Below the pieces are notes generated by a model, which was not told the origin of the DNA, did no database searches, and saw only the letters and a program-made list of their open reading frames with translations. A stretch of DNA of 64,000 nt. Source: Lycocorax pyrrhopterus obiensis (lineage: Eukaryota > Chordata > Aves > Passeriformes > Paradisaeidae). Positions 1-18,050 of the stretch are shown one piece after another. The position numbers and the translations under genes were made by a program. The stretch is taken from positions 19,700,494-19,764,493 of the forward strand of contig JACSVZ010000002.1 of NCBI GenBank assembly GCA_014706295.1. The letters run 5' to 3'. Position 1 is the stretch's first letter; each line of letters starts with the position of its first letter.

Positions 1-250
1 TTACATATTGAATGAATTTAAAAACTGTTTAATGAAGAATTATTTCTAATCTGTAATATGGCTGTTTAATTACAGTGCAGTGAATGCAATTACTTTTTTT
101 TTTGCTAAAGGATAATTCTTATAGTTCAGACATTTGTAAAAGTGCTCTCATTATACTCTTTAGTACTAGTCAGTGTAACTTCTCTGAAATTTGGTTTATT
201 ATGTTGAAAATATTTGTATAAAATAAAGGGAAAGTCAAGCATTGTATTAT

Positions 251-275
251 GTCTTTTCCAACCCAAACAATTCTA
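251..275 (+). repeat. Possible short CR1 3' terminus
   Basis: The string tccaacccaaacaattct resembles the CR1 3' end (ttccaacccaaaccattct). It sits just before the larger fragment at 322-541, so two insertions or an internal rearrangement are possible. Confidence 0.35.
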
Positions 276-321
276 TTTTTAGTAGGCCCTGCAGAAACAG
301 GGCCAGGAATACATGTTTTAA

Positions 322-541
322 AGTAAAGGAGAGGAGATTCAGACTAGATATAGGGAAGAAATTTTCTACAGCTAACTTTGTGAAATGGTGAAACATTGCC
401 CAGAGATGCGGTAGATTCAAGGTCAGGCTGGATGGGGTTCTGAGCAACCTGATCTAACTGAAGATGAAACTACAAATTGCGGGGTGGTTGGACTAGATGA
501 ACTTTACAGGTTCCTTCCAACCCAAACCATTTGATGATTCG
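322..541 (+). mobile_element. CR1 LINE 3' fragment
   Basis: The copy starts with 'attcagactagatatagggaag', the usual CR1 'ttaggttggatattagg' region. It runs through 'gggtggttggactagatgaac' and ends 'ttccttccaacccaaaccatttgatgattc'. It is a 5'-truncated, diverged plus-strand copy, antisense to the gene. No reverse transcriptase remains. Confidence 0.85.
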
Positions 542-650
542 ACAACGATTTAACATTTATTAAATGTGAAGTTTAGTACACTTTAAATGTGTGGGTTTAG
601 TATTACTCCTGCCCAGTTGAATGAGAACGAAAAGTACGTATGAACAGTCT

Positions 651-750
651 GGTTTGGTTTTTGGTTAGTTTTTTTTTGTTGATGTTTTGTTTTGGTTTTT
701 TTGTTTATTTGGTTTTTTGGGGAGTGTTGTTTGTTTGTTTTTGGTTTTTT
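651..750 (+). repeat. G/T-rich low-complexity tract
   Basis: Runs of T broken by G or GG (ggtttggtttttgg and similar) over about 100 bases. In the minus-strand transcript this would be A/C-rich. Confidence 0.8.
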
Positions 751-2660
751 CCTGTTCTCAGTGTTTTTCTTTTCTTTCAACACTAGTACAATCTTTGAAG
801 CTTCACCCTTCCACTTCAGTATGTTACAAACACACTTTTCCTAGCTTGCTTGTTCTCCTCTATATTCCTCTTCTATGTTACCAGGCATCTGTGGTCTCAC
901 TTTAAAGCAAAAATAAAACAAACACAAAGAAACACTGGGCAAATAGTTGGGAAAAGCATACATATAATCAAAGGAATGATTTTGAAATCAGAGGATTGAA
1001 ATTGCAAAAATTCTAGTCATTATTGCTCAAATTATCATGATTTGCTTGTGCAGCCACAGTAGCTGATTGCCAGCACCAGCCACTTGGCTGCACATTGACT
1101 ACAGAAGAGACCTCAGTCAGGATAAATAGGAGTCACATTTTGTCAAATTAGAGTGGCCATAGAATTTCAGATTAAAGCTCCATCTAATCTGGCAGACAAA
1201 GAAAATACCCATGAAATGGTAAGTACAAGATAAATGTGTTTGATATGCACCCCAATTACTCTCCGGACCAAATTGCAGAAACAAATGAAAGTGACTTTCA
1301 AAGCTAACTCAGAAATCCAAACACCAAGCAGGACCAGGACAGCCATCAAGCTGTGTTTCATTCAAGTAGGAAGATGACCAACACCCACAAAGCACCATTG
1401 CTCTGCATTTACTTGCATTCTCTCCCTGAGAACATCCACCAGAACAACAACCAGTAGTCACGTTCTCAAACACTGGGTGTCTCACTGATATTATTGCAGC
1501 CACTGTGCACCAGCTTAGAGAAGCTGTTCTCAGCAGCATGAACAAAAATTACAGCAACCTGATACACCAACTCTCTTGCTCACTCCAATATATACTGCAA
1601 CTTTATCTAGACTTGTTTGCACTGCTCTCTTTTCCACCAGGTCTACAGATACCTCTTCACAGAGGGATGTCAGAGCTCACCTTCCACCTGCTACTGATCC
1701 CTCTTAGTTACATAGTATTGAAAGACAGGGTGATGCCCTAAGTATTAACTTTATGTATATCTAAGGTACACTAGTTCATACATGTAAAAACATACAGCAT
1801 CAAAGGAACTTGAGAAGTACTAAATGTATGAAATCTACTATCCACTTTCTGTCTCTTCAAAGAGTTCAAATTTTTCTTTTGCCTAAGCAGCTACTGCAAA
1901 TGTACTGTTCCCATGCTTGCATGTTAAACAACTGGAAGGGGTCTACACAGTTAACTACTTCAACCCCACTGTATTAAAAACATAGAAAAATTCATCTGTT
2001 ATCACCAGCAAAAATGTTTTCCAGAAATTCTATTCTATTCTTTTCTATCAGTGTATTTCCATCTGACTTAAAATGAGCAGTAATTTCAGTTCTTATAGGA
2101 ACATGATGGAACCTTGAATCAAATGAAGCTTTGAGACCCGTCCAGTCTGTTTTTTGTTAAACCAACATTTTCAGAGAAGCCAAAGAGACTTTTAAACTCC
2201 AGACTCAGGGTTTTTTTTTCATAGAAACTAGAGCACAATCATCTCACATGGGGGAGGATCAGAATCCAGTTTGCCAGATAAAATCGTAAGAAAAGGATAT
2301 ATTAACAAATTTTCTCCTTTTCCACTGTGTCACTGAATGGTATTAGTTAAAGCCAGTGACTTTTAAGATCACTCTAATCCCCACACAATTACCTCTGGGA
2401 ATCCAGGAAGACTCTCTTTCTTTGTCACTTCTGTGGCAGGGCAGTATCTGTACTCTGTTCTTTTCAGGCTTCTCCTCTCTGTGCAACCGGCTTCCTTCAC
2501 TCTTATACGCTCTGCTTTTTCTCCTGACCTATCCTGCAGCCTAGAAGAACAGTTGCTCTCAAGGGAGGAAGATATTTCTAGCTAAACTTATCATTTTTTT
2601 CAGGAAATTTAGAGTAAGAACTGAGAAAAAAAAATTAGCATATTTTTCATGATAATTTCT

Positions 2661-2737
2661 GGTTTTGTTTTGTTCTCTCGTTTTGGGTTTTTGGGGGCTT
2701 GTTTGTTTTTGTTTTGGTTTTGGATTTTTTTCCCCCC
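2661..2737 (+). repeat. G/T-rich low-complexity tract
   Basis: T runs interrupted by G, including ttgggggc and gttttggttttgg. It has the same style as the tract at 651-750. Confidence 0.75.
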
Positions 2738-4088
2738 TGGGTATTGAAAACTGATATACTTCTACATTTTTTATTATTTTAGGTACATTTTTGGATTTTT
2801 TTTTGTCTTTTCATGGTCTTGACATGGGATTTCAAAAAGTAATGCAGAAGTTTATCTTTGTAATAGTTAACTCTCCGGTTATTACATGTATAAGTAATTC
2901 CTTAAAAATATTACAAAGCCTTGAATGCTATTGATATCAGACTGTTGATCTGGCTATCCCTTTTCTTCTCCATTTGCCATTCTCCAGCCATGTGCCCTAC
3001 AGGCAGTTTTCAGAAAGCCTATTGCAACATGCACTGGATTGTGGCATTCTTGAGTAGAATTTCCCCAACAGAAGCATGTACAGCTCTTGGAGTTATGTTA
3101 GCCCACCAGTTAAGGAATTTTTTTTCTGTGCCTTTGCTCTGATTGCCTTTGCATTACATTAGAATTAAATATGTTTCTTACTGAATGCTGAGGGAAAGTA
3201 CCCTATTTACTAGTTTAATTTAATATTTTTATTCCAAATGTCTTTGATTTCTGTGGATAAAAAAGATTTGCTAGTTTGGGTTACTTTCTCTTGCAAGTCT
3301 GAACAGAAGTTCAAGTCTTATAATTCTCTTGTGTACTTAAAATCTCAAATACTCCCCCAGTGCTTTTTCCCTACATGCAATTTTCTTTTTGATCAATGAT
3401 TTAATCTACAAATTGCAGCCCTCCTATAACAAATCCCTTTATTTTCTGCTGACTTTTCATTCTGTTTCATCTGAAATCTTTCCCTATGGTTTTTGTCCCC
3501 TTCATCTCTTTATGTGTTCAAAAAAATTTTGAAACAGACACCTTAGTGAAATTCCATGGTTCTTGCAGAGACCATTCTCTGTTCTTTGATACTGGACATT
3601 TTTGGGGAAATCTGCAGGTAATTAAATGTTTTCTGAGAGCCAAATTGAAATACCCTGTATGAATGTCCCTGTATTTTCTGAGTATGTTATATATTACATT
3701 TCTTCAGCCAATAAAGGAAAAACATGTCTTGAAAGACAAAGCAGGCCTATTAATGTGTTTCCTAGTGACTAGGAGACAAACCTTAACATCTAGTCTTGAC
3801 TAGCTACTCTAATAAACAGTCACTTCTTTAGTAATTTGGCAAACTCTTTGGCAAGCTCCACTGAAGCATGTGAAGGACAAAAGCATGATAACACATACCA
3901 TCACTTTCTTTGCACTTAAAAAGTCTCCTCTAATTTCCCAGTGGGAAACAAAGTGATATCTTGTGTAAATGTGTTGCTTCAGATAGCCTGACACTTTCTA
4001 ATGGCTTGTTCCTTCCACATCAGAATTCCATACATTATTTCTTTTCAGCAGAGAGTATTTCCAGAAAAAAATGCAAGCATATCTTTAA

Positions 4089-4136
4089 CCCCCCTTTTTT
4101 TTTGGGGGGGGGGGGTGGTGAGGGGGGGTGGAGGGG
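4089..4136 (+). repeat. C6-T9-G12 homopolymer run, G-quadruplex candidate
   Basis: Six C, nine T and twelve G follow each other directly (4089-4115). Then come a GG, a run of seven G (4122-4128) and four G (4133-4136). Several G-tracts with short loops could form a quadruplex on the plus strand, which is the template strand for this gene. It lies about 430 bases downstream of the EGF exon. Confidence 0.7.
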
Positions 4137-4566
4137 TGAGGAAGTGTGGAAATAAGGGGAAAACCACTTTCTTTTTCCAAATACCTGCCACGAAGATAAA
4201 GATGACTATGTGGCCTGCTTTAAAATCTCATCTGAGGTATGCAACACCCGCTGCAAATAAGGCACAGAAACGTGTGTTTTTAAATGTTGATGTGAAGCAT
4301 GAGATACAGAAAACTTAAGGTGTCAGGCCAACAGGTTGTCTCATGTAATGACAGATGAAAGTTACAGAAAATTCTATCTGATAAATAACATTCTTCTGAA
4401 AATGTGATTTAACTCACTAAGTGTAAACAAAAATAGTGTAGACATACAGAGACTTTTAAAAATACACTTCTATGGAATGTTATTTCAGTCCCTGGAGAGC
4501 AAACCACCTCTTTCAACTGCAGCTTTTTCCACCACCAAGCAAAAGTCAGTTGCCAATGAAACTTAC

Positions 4567-4633
4567 TGGCATAATGGAATGTCATCTTTGATGATGCATT
4601 TTCCTCCATTTTTGCAGTATTCTTCAGGACAAA
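4567..4633 (-). CDS. MALRD1: MALRD1 exon: first half of an EGF-like domain
   Basis: This 67-base exon enters in phase 1 after TATATTTGCAG and leaves in phase 2 at CA|GTAAGT, an excellent donor. The 22 residues read VCPEEYCKNGGKCIIKDDIP followed by LC. This is the C-x(4)-C-x-N-G-G-x-C-x(n)-C start of an EGF-like domain, with the conserved N-G-G turn. The second half, with the last two cysteines, must lie in a following exon, and I found no convincing one between 1 and 4566. An EGF-like module after the last LDLa repeat marks the approach to the C-terminal membrane anchor in MALRD1. The exon is very short, so it rests on motif, splice sites and phase together. Confidence 0.82.
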
Positions 4634-10047
<5,414 letters not shown>

Positions 10048-10323
10048 GGCAGCCAACTTCATCCTCGCTGAGGTGGCAGTCAGGCACACCATCGCACTGC
10101 AGGAGGGCCAGGACACAGCCTTGGGAAGGACACAGGAACTCTGTTTCCTTGCAGGAGCCCGGAGTCGTGGTGGTAGGCATCTCCATGGGACAGTTCAGTT
10201 CATCACTGCCATCCATACACTCTTCAACCCCGTTGCACCGTGCAGCGAGGGACAGACACTGCTGCACGTATGCGCATGTGAACTTGTCACCGCTGCAAGT
10301 TGGGGGGTGTGGATCTGGTGATC
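10048..10323 (-). CDS. MALRD1: MALRD1 exon: two LDL-receptor class A repeats
   Basis: This 276-base, phase 1-1 exon encodes 92 residues with two LDLa repeats joined by a short Pro/Thr linker (MPTTTTPGS, likely O-glycosylated). The acceptor is TTCTTGTAG and the donor is C|GTAAGT. Repeat one ends CNGVEECMDGSDELNC, a normal calcium box. Repeat two runs from CKETEFLC to CDGVPDCHLSEDEVGC; its six cysteines are intact, but the C-x-D-x-S-D-E signature is replaced by C-H-L-S-E-D-E, so one acidic ligand is missing. The base composition is clearly more GC-rich than the flanking intron. Two repeats in one exon suggest that an intron was lost or never present between them. Confidence 0.93.
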
Positions 10324-10896
10324 CTACAAGAAGAAAAGCAATATTAAGTGTTTCTATTCTTTCAGTAGTCATTCATACTGCCTTTGAGATAGACATAGGA
10401 ACTGCTGGGAATGCAGCTGATTTTGGTTACTAAACTCTTTAAATAAAAAGAACACGACCTGTATAAAAACACAGCTCCTAAGTGCAAAACACAGCACTAA
10501 AAACATTTTGAATCATATTAACTCCAGTGTTCTTGCAGCATTCTGCTTCTAAAGCTCAAGTTCAGCATTTATTTTGATCCTATTACTTCTTTTGCCATGT
10601 ACACATAGAGGGTTAATACCAAAGTATTAATAAATCTTGTCTTTCACCCTGTATCTGGAAAGCCTTAAAATAGCCCTCAGTTGCAATTTTAAGTTAAATA
10701 AGGAAAAAGATTTTTATAAAGTAACAAGAAAAATTTTTACTGATCTGGTTTATTATTACTCTGACTCTTTAGCTTAGCTTGATGTGATAGAGAATTAAAA
10801 AATCAAAAAAAAAAAACCAAACTAGACAGGTTTCCAGGGTACAAGTAAATAAAAACGTGTTTTTAGAATTTCAAACTTTAATTCAGACAGCTGACC

Positions 10897-10916
10897 AAAA
10901 AAAAAAAAAAAAAAAA
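10897..10916 (+). repeat. Poly-A run (20)
   Basis: Twenty A's (T's in the transcript strand), about 570 bases upstream of the double LDLa exon. Confidence 0.85.
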
Positions 10917-13010
10917 TCTCCATGCTTACTTGCATTGCTGGAAGAAAATACTGGGAAAAGCTTTTTGTGATCATGTGTATAAATAAATTGTCCCAGATAC
11001 TTAAGTCCTTCTTTTTTCCTATGAAAACCATTACAACTGAATTTTATCAGCAGAAGCATAAGATCTATTTGTGGAAACTAATTTCTAAGGAGCTGGCTAT
11101 GCTAATGCTGTGTTCTTTATAGCATCAGTGTCTCCCATGGAAGCAGTGTGATGGGTTCCTGTACTTTTTATATGCAGGGAAAGGAGAATAATCTCCAGAA
11201 TTTAGCTCCATACCATACATTTAATCTTTTCTAGGTCAGTTTGCAGCAGCTGAGTAAAAAATATAATATGATCATTAGAGACAAGGTAAGACAAATTAAT
11301 GTCACTACCTCTGTAAAAGACAGGAGGAGTTTTGCTGTTGACTTGGGCTGAGGCAAAGGAGACTAGCACAAAAGTCATGGGTGGATTTCATCCTGTCTTT
11401 TGAAATGGTTGAAACAAGCATTGTTCTCTGACCTCAGATGTCAAATATTACTGCTGCATTAAGGCATGACACTCTGTAAGAGTGTATGGATTTTGGCATG
11501 ATTTTGTGACTTCAATCCACTGGTCATATCAGTATGTTTGTGCATTCTGCAATACTGAGCTGGGGTTTCACAGCATGAGGACTTTGTTGAAACATGATCA
11601 GTTTCAAAGATACCTCCATCATAAATAACAATAGCATTTTGTACAAATAAATGAACTGCTAATGCTTTCAGGTAAACAGAATACTAGCATTATTTTACCA
11701 TCTGGTTGCTTGTGAAGCAGCTACAAGGAGAAAGAGCTCAAAGTTCTGTCTAATACAGACATTCCCTAGATTAGGAATTTTTGATTTTCATGTTGTGTTT
11801 ATATCAAAAAATAATAATTGAAAAGCTTCATACAATAGAACATTCCTGATATTATTTCACACACCTAATGTTACTAAGTTAAATCATTCTACTAGAAAAA
11901 TGTATTTGATACACTGAATATAATGTAAATATAAAATAACAAAAATGGATACTGACTCAGTGAAAATCATAACCTAGTGATCTTTTATCCTGTTTGTATT
12001 CAGAATTATGCCATGGATACCTCAAAGACATGTACTTTTACATGGAATTGAAAAGATTTTGGTTTCATATGTGTTTTATAAATGTGCTAGTCTAAAAAAA
12101 ATATTTATGCTACTTCAAAAGGCTTACAGAAGTTGATTATAGACATTGAAATCACATAGTGGATTGATTTTGTACAAATTGAAAGTATTCTAGATTTTGC
12201 ATTTTTTTCTACTTTGGTCCCATATTTTCGCAGATAATAACAGTAGCCGATAAAGATGAATTTGGTTTGTCATATAAAAACTGTATATAAGGTCATGATT
12301 CTGCCAAGATACTGATGAAGTGTTGTTGGGGAACATATTTCTCCATTAATACAGAAGTAGTGCTGTCAAATCTTGCACACTAGAGTAAAAAAAAAACTAT
12401 TTTGCATTTTTAGTTTGCACTTGCTCTGGGAAAAAATAAAAAAAGTATGATTATATTTGATAGTATTTTTTTTTCTATCTGTTATTTCTGACCCTTTCCT
12501 CACAGTGCCTAGGGGGCATTTAGGCAGTGAAAATGACTTAAGCTGCAGTCAGTTCTGCTGATGCACATTCTTTTGTCCTTGCATAGTCCTCTGTTAGTTT
12601 TTCTGTGTTTGTTCTTGATGCCATGGAAATTAACCCCACACAGTTACAATACATTTGACTTTCCTGTGGTTGCCTGTTTATGTTGCAGGAAAGATTGCAT
12701 TTATAATACATTTGTGAGTATTTCTGACCCAGTTTAATTTCCTGTTCGTGATATGTTTACTCATGTGCTTCTACCCAAATCGATTCTGTAAACTGAAATC
12801 CCCTCCTAAACTCAATAATCTTGAATGTGTTGCTTGTTATGAATCTGGTCTTGAGTGTTAAACTATTTTCAGACTTTCGTAACACTGATCAGTTTAGCCT
12901 TATGGTCCCAAATCACATCATGAACTTATGCACGTAAATAATCCTGTGCTAAATTCAGTATTTAGGGAAATTCTTGAATGCTTTTTTTGAATGGGTGATT
13001 ATTATCTTTC

Positions 13011-13039
13011 TATTATTATTATTATTATTACTACTATTG
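13011..13039 (+). repeat. (ATT)n microsatellite
   Basis: About seven ATT/TAT units followed by two diverged act units. Confidence 0.85.
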
Positions 13040-16000
13040 TTTTCTATCATTATTCCCTCTGGTTGTTACAAAATAATTTATAGGATGAAGTTCTTCCTGA
13101 CTTGCATGGCAATTGTATTAGGGTGTGCAATATTCACTGAGGGCTGCAAAGATGTGTCCAGGTTAAGTTAGGGATAAGGTTAACCAGGGGTCTTATTGAG
13201 TTCTGGTTCATGTTTGCAGTACGTTAAAAAAAATCCAAGGTCATACCCGAAATAGGTAAAATCATTTTAGCTCAGAACAGTGCATGAGATGAGAATATAC
13301 TTCAAAGATCATAAGAATATCTCTTGCTTATTAACTCATGTTATATGTTAATTAGTTCATTACTTCACATGTGTTTGGTTTCCGATACAATAGAAAAATT
13401 GTGCTCTGCATGACATCCTATAAGATGTCGTTATTGCCATGGTCTGACAAAACTCTACTCCCAAGATCAATCTATTTTCTTTACATAAAGTACTTTATAA
13501 ATGCTTTTCTTAGTTATAAATTAAATGTGCCTGGTAAAAATTTTGAAAATTGATAAAAACATTAATTTGTACATAGCTAACATTCAAAACAAGCTACTTA
13601 AGAGTATGCAAATGTAGAAAATCATTAACTAATTCCAACTGAAAAGAAATCTCAAGCAACATTAATGCAAAACTAATTACTTTTATTCAAAGCTACCATC
13701 TATGTAATGATTTGTTTTAAGCTCATCATTGCCGTATCTGCTACTGACATTTTTCCTTCTAAAAAGTGGGAATATTCATTCTGTTTTCTTGCCACTGTGA
13801 AGAATTAAACTAACATGTTAACACTGCAATGTGGTTTGCAGTGAAAAACGAGCTGGCACTAATGAGAGACTCTTCATTAACACCCTCCATGTGCTGACTC
13901 ACACAGTAGTACACACACAATTTAGCAATAAAAACTAACTTTAAACTTATGCATATCCATGAATTTTATATTCTCCTCTTGTAGGTAGACATGAAAGTTA
14001 TTTAAACAGCAGAATCTCAAGTGAAGCCTTTTCAATGCAAATTGGACTGTTTGTGGGTCACACATTGTTTCTGTCACTCAATATCATTCAATTCAACAAT
14101 TGCCTAATACTCGCATGCCAAGAAAATGTTTTCCTCACCTTTTCCCAAATGCAGAAAAGATGTTCCCAAGGCAGCACTCATCTCCTGAGTGTCGCGTGAC
14201 TCTCATTTTCAGGCCATATTCAGGAGTGGAGGAGATACTGTACAGGTTGCTTTTTTAAAAAGCAGTGTCTGTTTGAAACTGTTTAAGTACTTGGATATAA
14301 ATCTACTGAAAGATGAGTTCTAAAGAAGACAGGATAAAAGCTTAGATTTTTGTATCCAGTCTGCATGACCACTGAAAAGCAGGACTAAAGAGCCTCAAGA
14401 ATTCACTATTTGCACACAGATGAAAAGCAAACTAAACAAAAACAATTTCAGCATAAATAACCTCTGCACTGCAAAGCACTGAGCCTGAATTTAGATCCTC
14501 ATGAAAAACAGCAGCAAATTGTTGATGTTCCATTATAGCTAAAGGAATCATGACTTTTTAAGTAGAAAGCTGAGTACATGTCCTTATTTATTTTACTTTG
14601 CACTCAGTGACTTATTTTGCACTTATTTTTATCTTGCATATGGCAAATAACCAAAATTAATGGAAGGGTTTAAAAATGTGCGTATAACATCTACTTGTAT
14701 ATCATAAAAAGGACATTTTAATTAGGTCCTAAAACCCGACATTTTAATTTGGTCCTATGTCTTTTAAAACTTGCTCACACAGCTGTGCTGGCTGAGTTAT
14801 AATCTAAGGACCAAAAGTGCTACCTCACAAGCACCTTCATGCTTTTAAGAGAAGTTAAGTAGCTGAGGTAGATATAGAAACATAAAAATCAGACCAGTGT
14901 TTAAAGCAAATAAAATCTGGTATGTACTGCTTCATGAACTGCAATAACTACCTCTTTATATATCTGTATTTCATTGTTGCCAGATCAAACAGGTGTTTTT
15001 AAATACATTTTTATTGCAATGTGTTAACCATCAAACCATGTTTACAGTAAATAGAGCTCATGAGCTGATGATTTGGGAGAAAGGAGCCTTTACAATATGG
15101 AAAATGTTAAGTCAATAAGTGCTCCACGTCAAGGACGTAATTATATATTTGTGGGATAGGGATTTGTTAAAGGCTTACTGTTGTTTGATGAACATTTTCT
15201 GTACACTTATGCTTTGCTGTATTATTGTCATCCATGGAGCATATGATCCTGTTTCCTGGCCATAAAGCAAACTTCACAGGTTGGCACTGTGGATATGTGG
15301 CCCATGAATCACAGGGATTCAGTCACAGAAAACTACAGAACTGCTATTATTAGCAGAAATGCTAATACATAATAAATATTTGTATTGCACAGTCATTATC
15401 ACAGCAAGTAACACACAAACATGCTTAGCTTGAATGAAGCAACACCTCCAGGCTATCCTCCTCTTTTCTGCCTTTCCTCTTCAAATACCAAGACCTCTGG
15501 TGCAGAGTAGGTTCCCATTTATATTTAGATATCATCCATAACAGTGAATTTTAGTTTAGACTAGTGGACACTGGCATTAGTCAACACCAGGAAGCATGAA
15601 ATAAAGTTACCACATACACTGTTAGGCAGCATTACCTCAGTTGTGTCAGAGCTCGCTCTAAAGGCCATGTAAGTAAATGGGAAAACTCATACTGATTTTA
15701 ATGGGCCTTGCATCAGACCCTTGAAAACTAACAACCTGTCTGATATATTTGCATAAGTAATTTGCCTAGTAAATTTAATAAAAACGGTGGACCTATTAAC
15801 TGTAGCTAAAAGAGGTCAAAAATAACTCCCTCCAGTAGATTTCATTAGACAAGAGTATAAATTAATTACGGGCCCAATCCAGTGCATTAATTAAATTATA
15901 TGTCAGTCCTCACTTTCAGTTCGGTAAACATTGGATCAGGGCATGAAATCAACCCATTCAAGGTGGCTGCAAGGAAACAACCTTGTTACAAAAATTAATG

Positions 16001-16418
16001 AACTAAAATTGTTCAAATACTTTAACAATCTTTCAATCAGTTTTTATCAGTTTCAGTAAAGCCTCTGCTGTTTATTTACAAGCTTTTAAAAAGACCAAAA
16101 GAAAAGGGGAAATTGAGTCTGGCCAATTGAATCTTTAACTCTCTTCCCTTCATGAGAAGACGGAGGTATGGGGCAGGGTGCTGGAAAGGATCCCAGAGAC
16201 CCTGTAACAAAGCCAGAATTAAAAAAAGCAGAACATGGCCCAATGATTTCAGATTTTTATATGTCTGTGCTGAATTTATTTTATATGATCACAGTTTGCT
16301 AACATACAAACATAATGGAAAACAGACAGGTTTACTGCCAGTAAAGTCAAGCTATGATTTAGTTTTCACTCAGAGAACTACTGCTTCTGGCTGGAACACA
16401 GTGACTACCTGTGACAGC

Positions 16419-16441
16419 AATATGGCAATATTTGCCATATT
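16419..16441. repeat. Inverted repeat, 10-base stem and 3-base loop
   Basis: aatatggcaa, loop tat, then ttgccatatt: a perfect 10-base stem in the middle of an intron. No terminator role applies in a vertebrate intron. Confidence 0.8.
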
Positions 16442-17418
16442 TCTGCTAAGAACATTCTGGGAATTGCTAGCTATGCCTGCTAATGTGATGGATTTGTTGG
16501 TTTGTTTATTTATTAGGAGCAATGACAAACTGGAGAAGCTGCGAAGCTTTAGTTTTGACAAAATGAAGTGGATATAATTTCTGAGATAAATCTATGCTGG
16601 AGACTTTTATTGAGGAGAAGAGTTAGTTTTATATAAGGAAGAATCTGAGAATTTTCTTCTCTTTAAGATAGTATCAAGAAACAATTTCTTTCCAAATATT
16701 ATTTCTCTCCATCCCTCCAAGGAAATATGTTGATTTTTATGAATGAACTTAGCAAGGCGAAATATCATCTGTGGGATTTGAAGGTTTTTTGCTGTAAAGA
16801 GATGGGGTTTGGAGGTTCAATATTAATTAAATTATTTTAATACACTATTAATAAATCCAAAGAATTTTAATTTCCCAAAAGGCATGTAGCTTGCTTCAGA
16901 AGATTTTTGTATTCTGGACAAGCCATAAGAAGGCAGAGAGAAACTGAAGGTTTTGGATGAAGAGAGTATAATTATTAATTTAAACATACTAAATATAATT
17001 GCATTTAGGAATTGCCAATAATTATCCTAGTTTACACAGTGCAATTATCTTATCCTAAAATTATTCCCAGTTCCTTTTTTGTGAAATCCACAAAAAGTTT
17101 TGGCTTTTGATGCCAGCTAGGTCTGTGCACTGGAAGGTACCAGAACAGGCTGAAGAAGCTCTCTAAGGTACTTTGCCTTAGATCACAATTTTTAGTCTTC
17201 AAAAATGCATAAATGCCCTATCTCTGCCAAGCAACAGAGATCTAAAGCATATAGTGATTGGTTTCAGGGAAAAACGAATTGACTAAAGAAACTATTCACA
17301 CGTTTCCCTGGTATATCCAGTCCTCTATTACTAATCCTGCTTTCCTCTTCCCCTCCTCTGTTTCTGTGAGCAGCCTGCCCCTACAGCTCCCCCCATGACT
17401 CATCCCCCGCCCTTGAGG

Positions 17419-17469
17419 AAAGAAACTCCCTGAGTTTCTTCTTTCTCTCTCCCTGAGAAAGAAACTCAG
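17419..17469. repeat. Three-armed inverted repeat
   Basis: The arm ctgagtttctt (17430-17440) can pair with aagaaactc just before it (17420-17428) or with aagaaactcag after it (17459-17469). The middle arm therefore has two competing partners. Confidence 0.65.
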
Positions 17470-17730
17470 TGTGAGAGAGATTTCTGCTTCACTGCAAGAA
17501 TGAGAAGACAAGCTAACAGTGATTCCCCTGGCTCTGAAACTTAAAGAAATCAGAAGTTAAGTCTCCTCTACAGTGTTTTTCCCCATGATCTAACACTGTA
17601 GCTCAGGCAGTTAACCCTTCCAGTATTTCTAGCACTCAGGCTCTGGGAGTTTCAGAGATCGATCTTCGACTCTGTCTAAGGTTTTGTCAGATGAGTCCTG
17701 TTTTCTGCTGCAGAATTTTCTGTGATGCTT

Positions 17731-17825
17731 CATGCATGGGCATGCATGGGCACACATGGACACACACACACACACAGACACAGACACACAGATTCACATA
17801 CACGGACGCACGGGGGGACACACAT
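17731..17825 (+). repeat. catgcatggg tandem followed by (CA)n microsatellite
   Basis: Two exact copies of catgcatggg (17731-17750) lead directly into an interrupted CA repeat with acaga units to about 17825. Confidence 0.85.
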
Positions 17826-18050
17826 GTTCGCCTCTCAGCAAGATTCTCTCTGCATCACTCAGCTATTTTTTTGCACAAACCTCACACAAACACCTATTCT
17901 ACTTTTTGGGTTGTTGTCTCTTAATTGGATAAAAGTGTCATTTATGCTTTTCTTGTGATGAAATGGGATCTGCTAAAAGTGCTGGAGAGCATATAAAATT
18001 ATCTGCAAATGGATGGCTTCTGAGCTGTTTAATTTTTTGACTGGCTTGCC

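Larger units (their letters stand above)
1..4566 (-). other. Intron after the EGF exon (3' end of it outside the window)
   Basis: AT-rich intronic sequence. It holds a CR1 fragment near 250-541, two G/T-rich tracts (651-750 and 2661-2737) and a C-T-G homopolymer run at 4089-4136. The region 1030-1740 is slightly richer in GC and has short open frames on both strands, but no family or splice-supported exon could be recognised. The second EGF half and the transmembrane exon were looked for on the minus strand and not found. Confidence 0.6.

Noticed and set aside
1167..1545. Cysteine-rich and hydrophobic minus-strand frames, considered as the second EGF half and membrane anchor
   Set aside because: Cysteine spacing does not match EGF, the hydrophobic part contains charged residues, the acceptor is weak and the phase was not shown to fit.
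16152..16577. 141-codon open frame on the plus strand
   Set aside because: No recognisable family, low-information composition, antisense to the gene, and it spans a simple inverted repeat.
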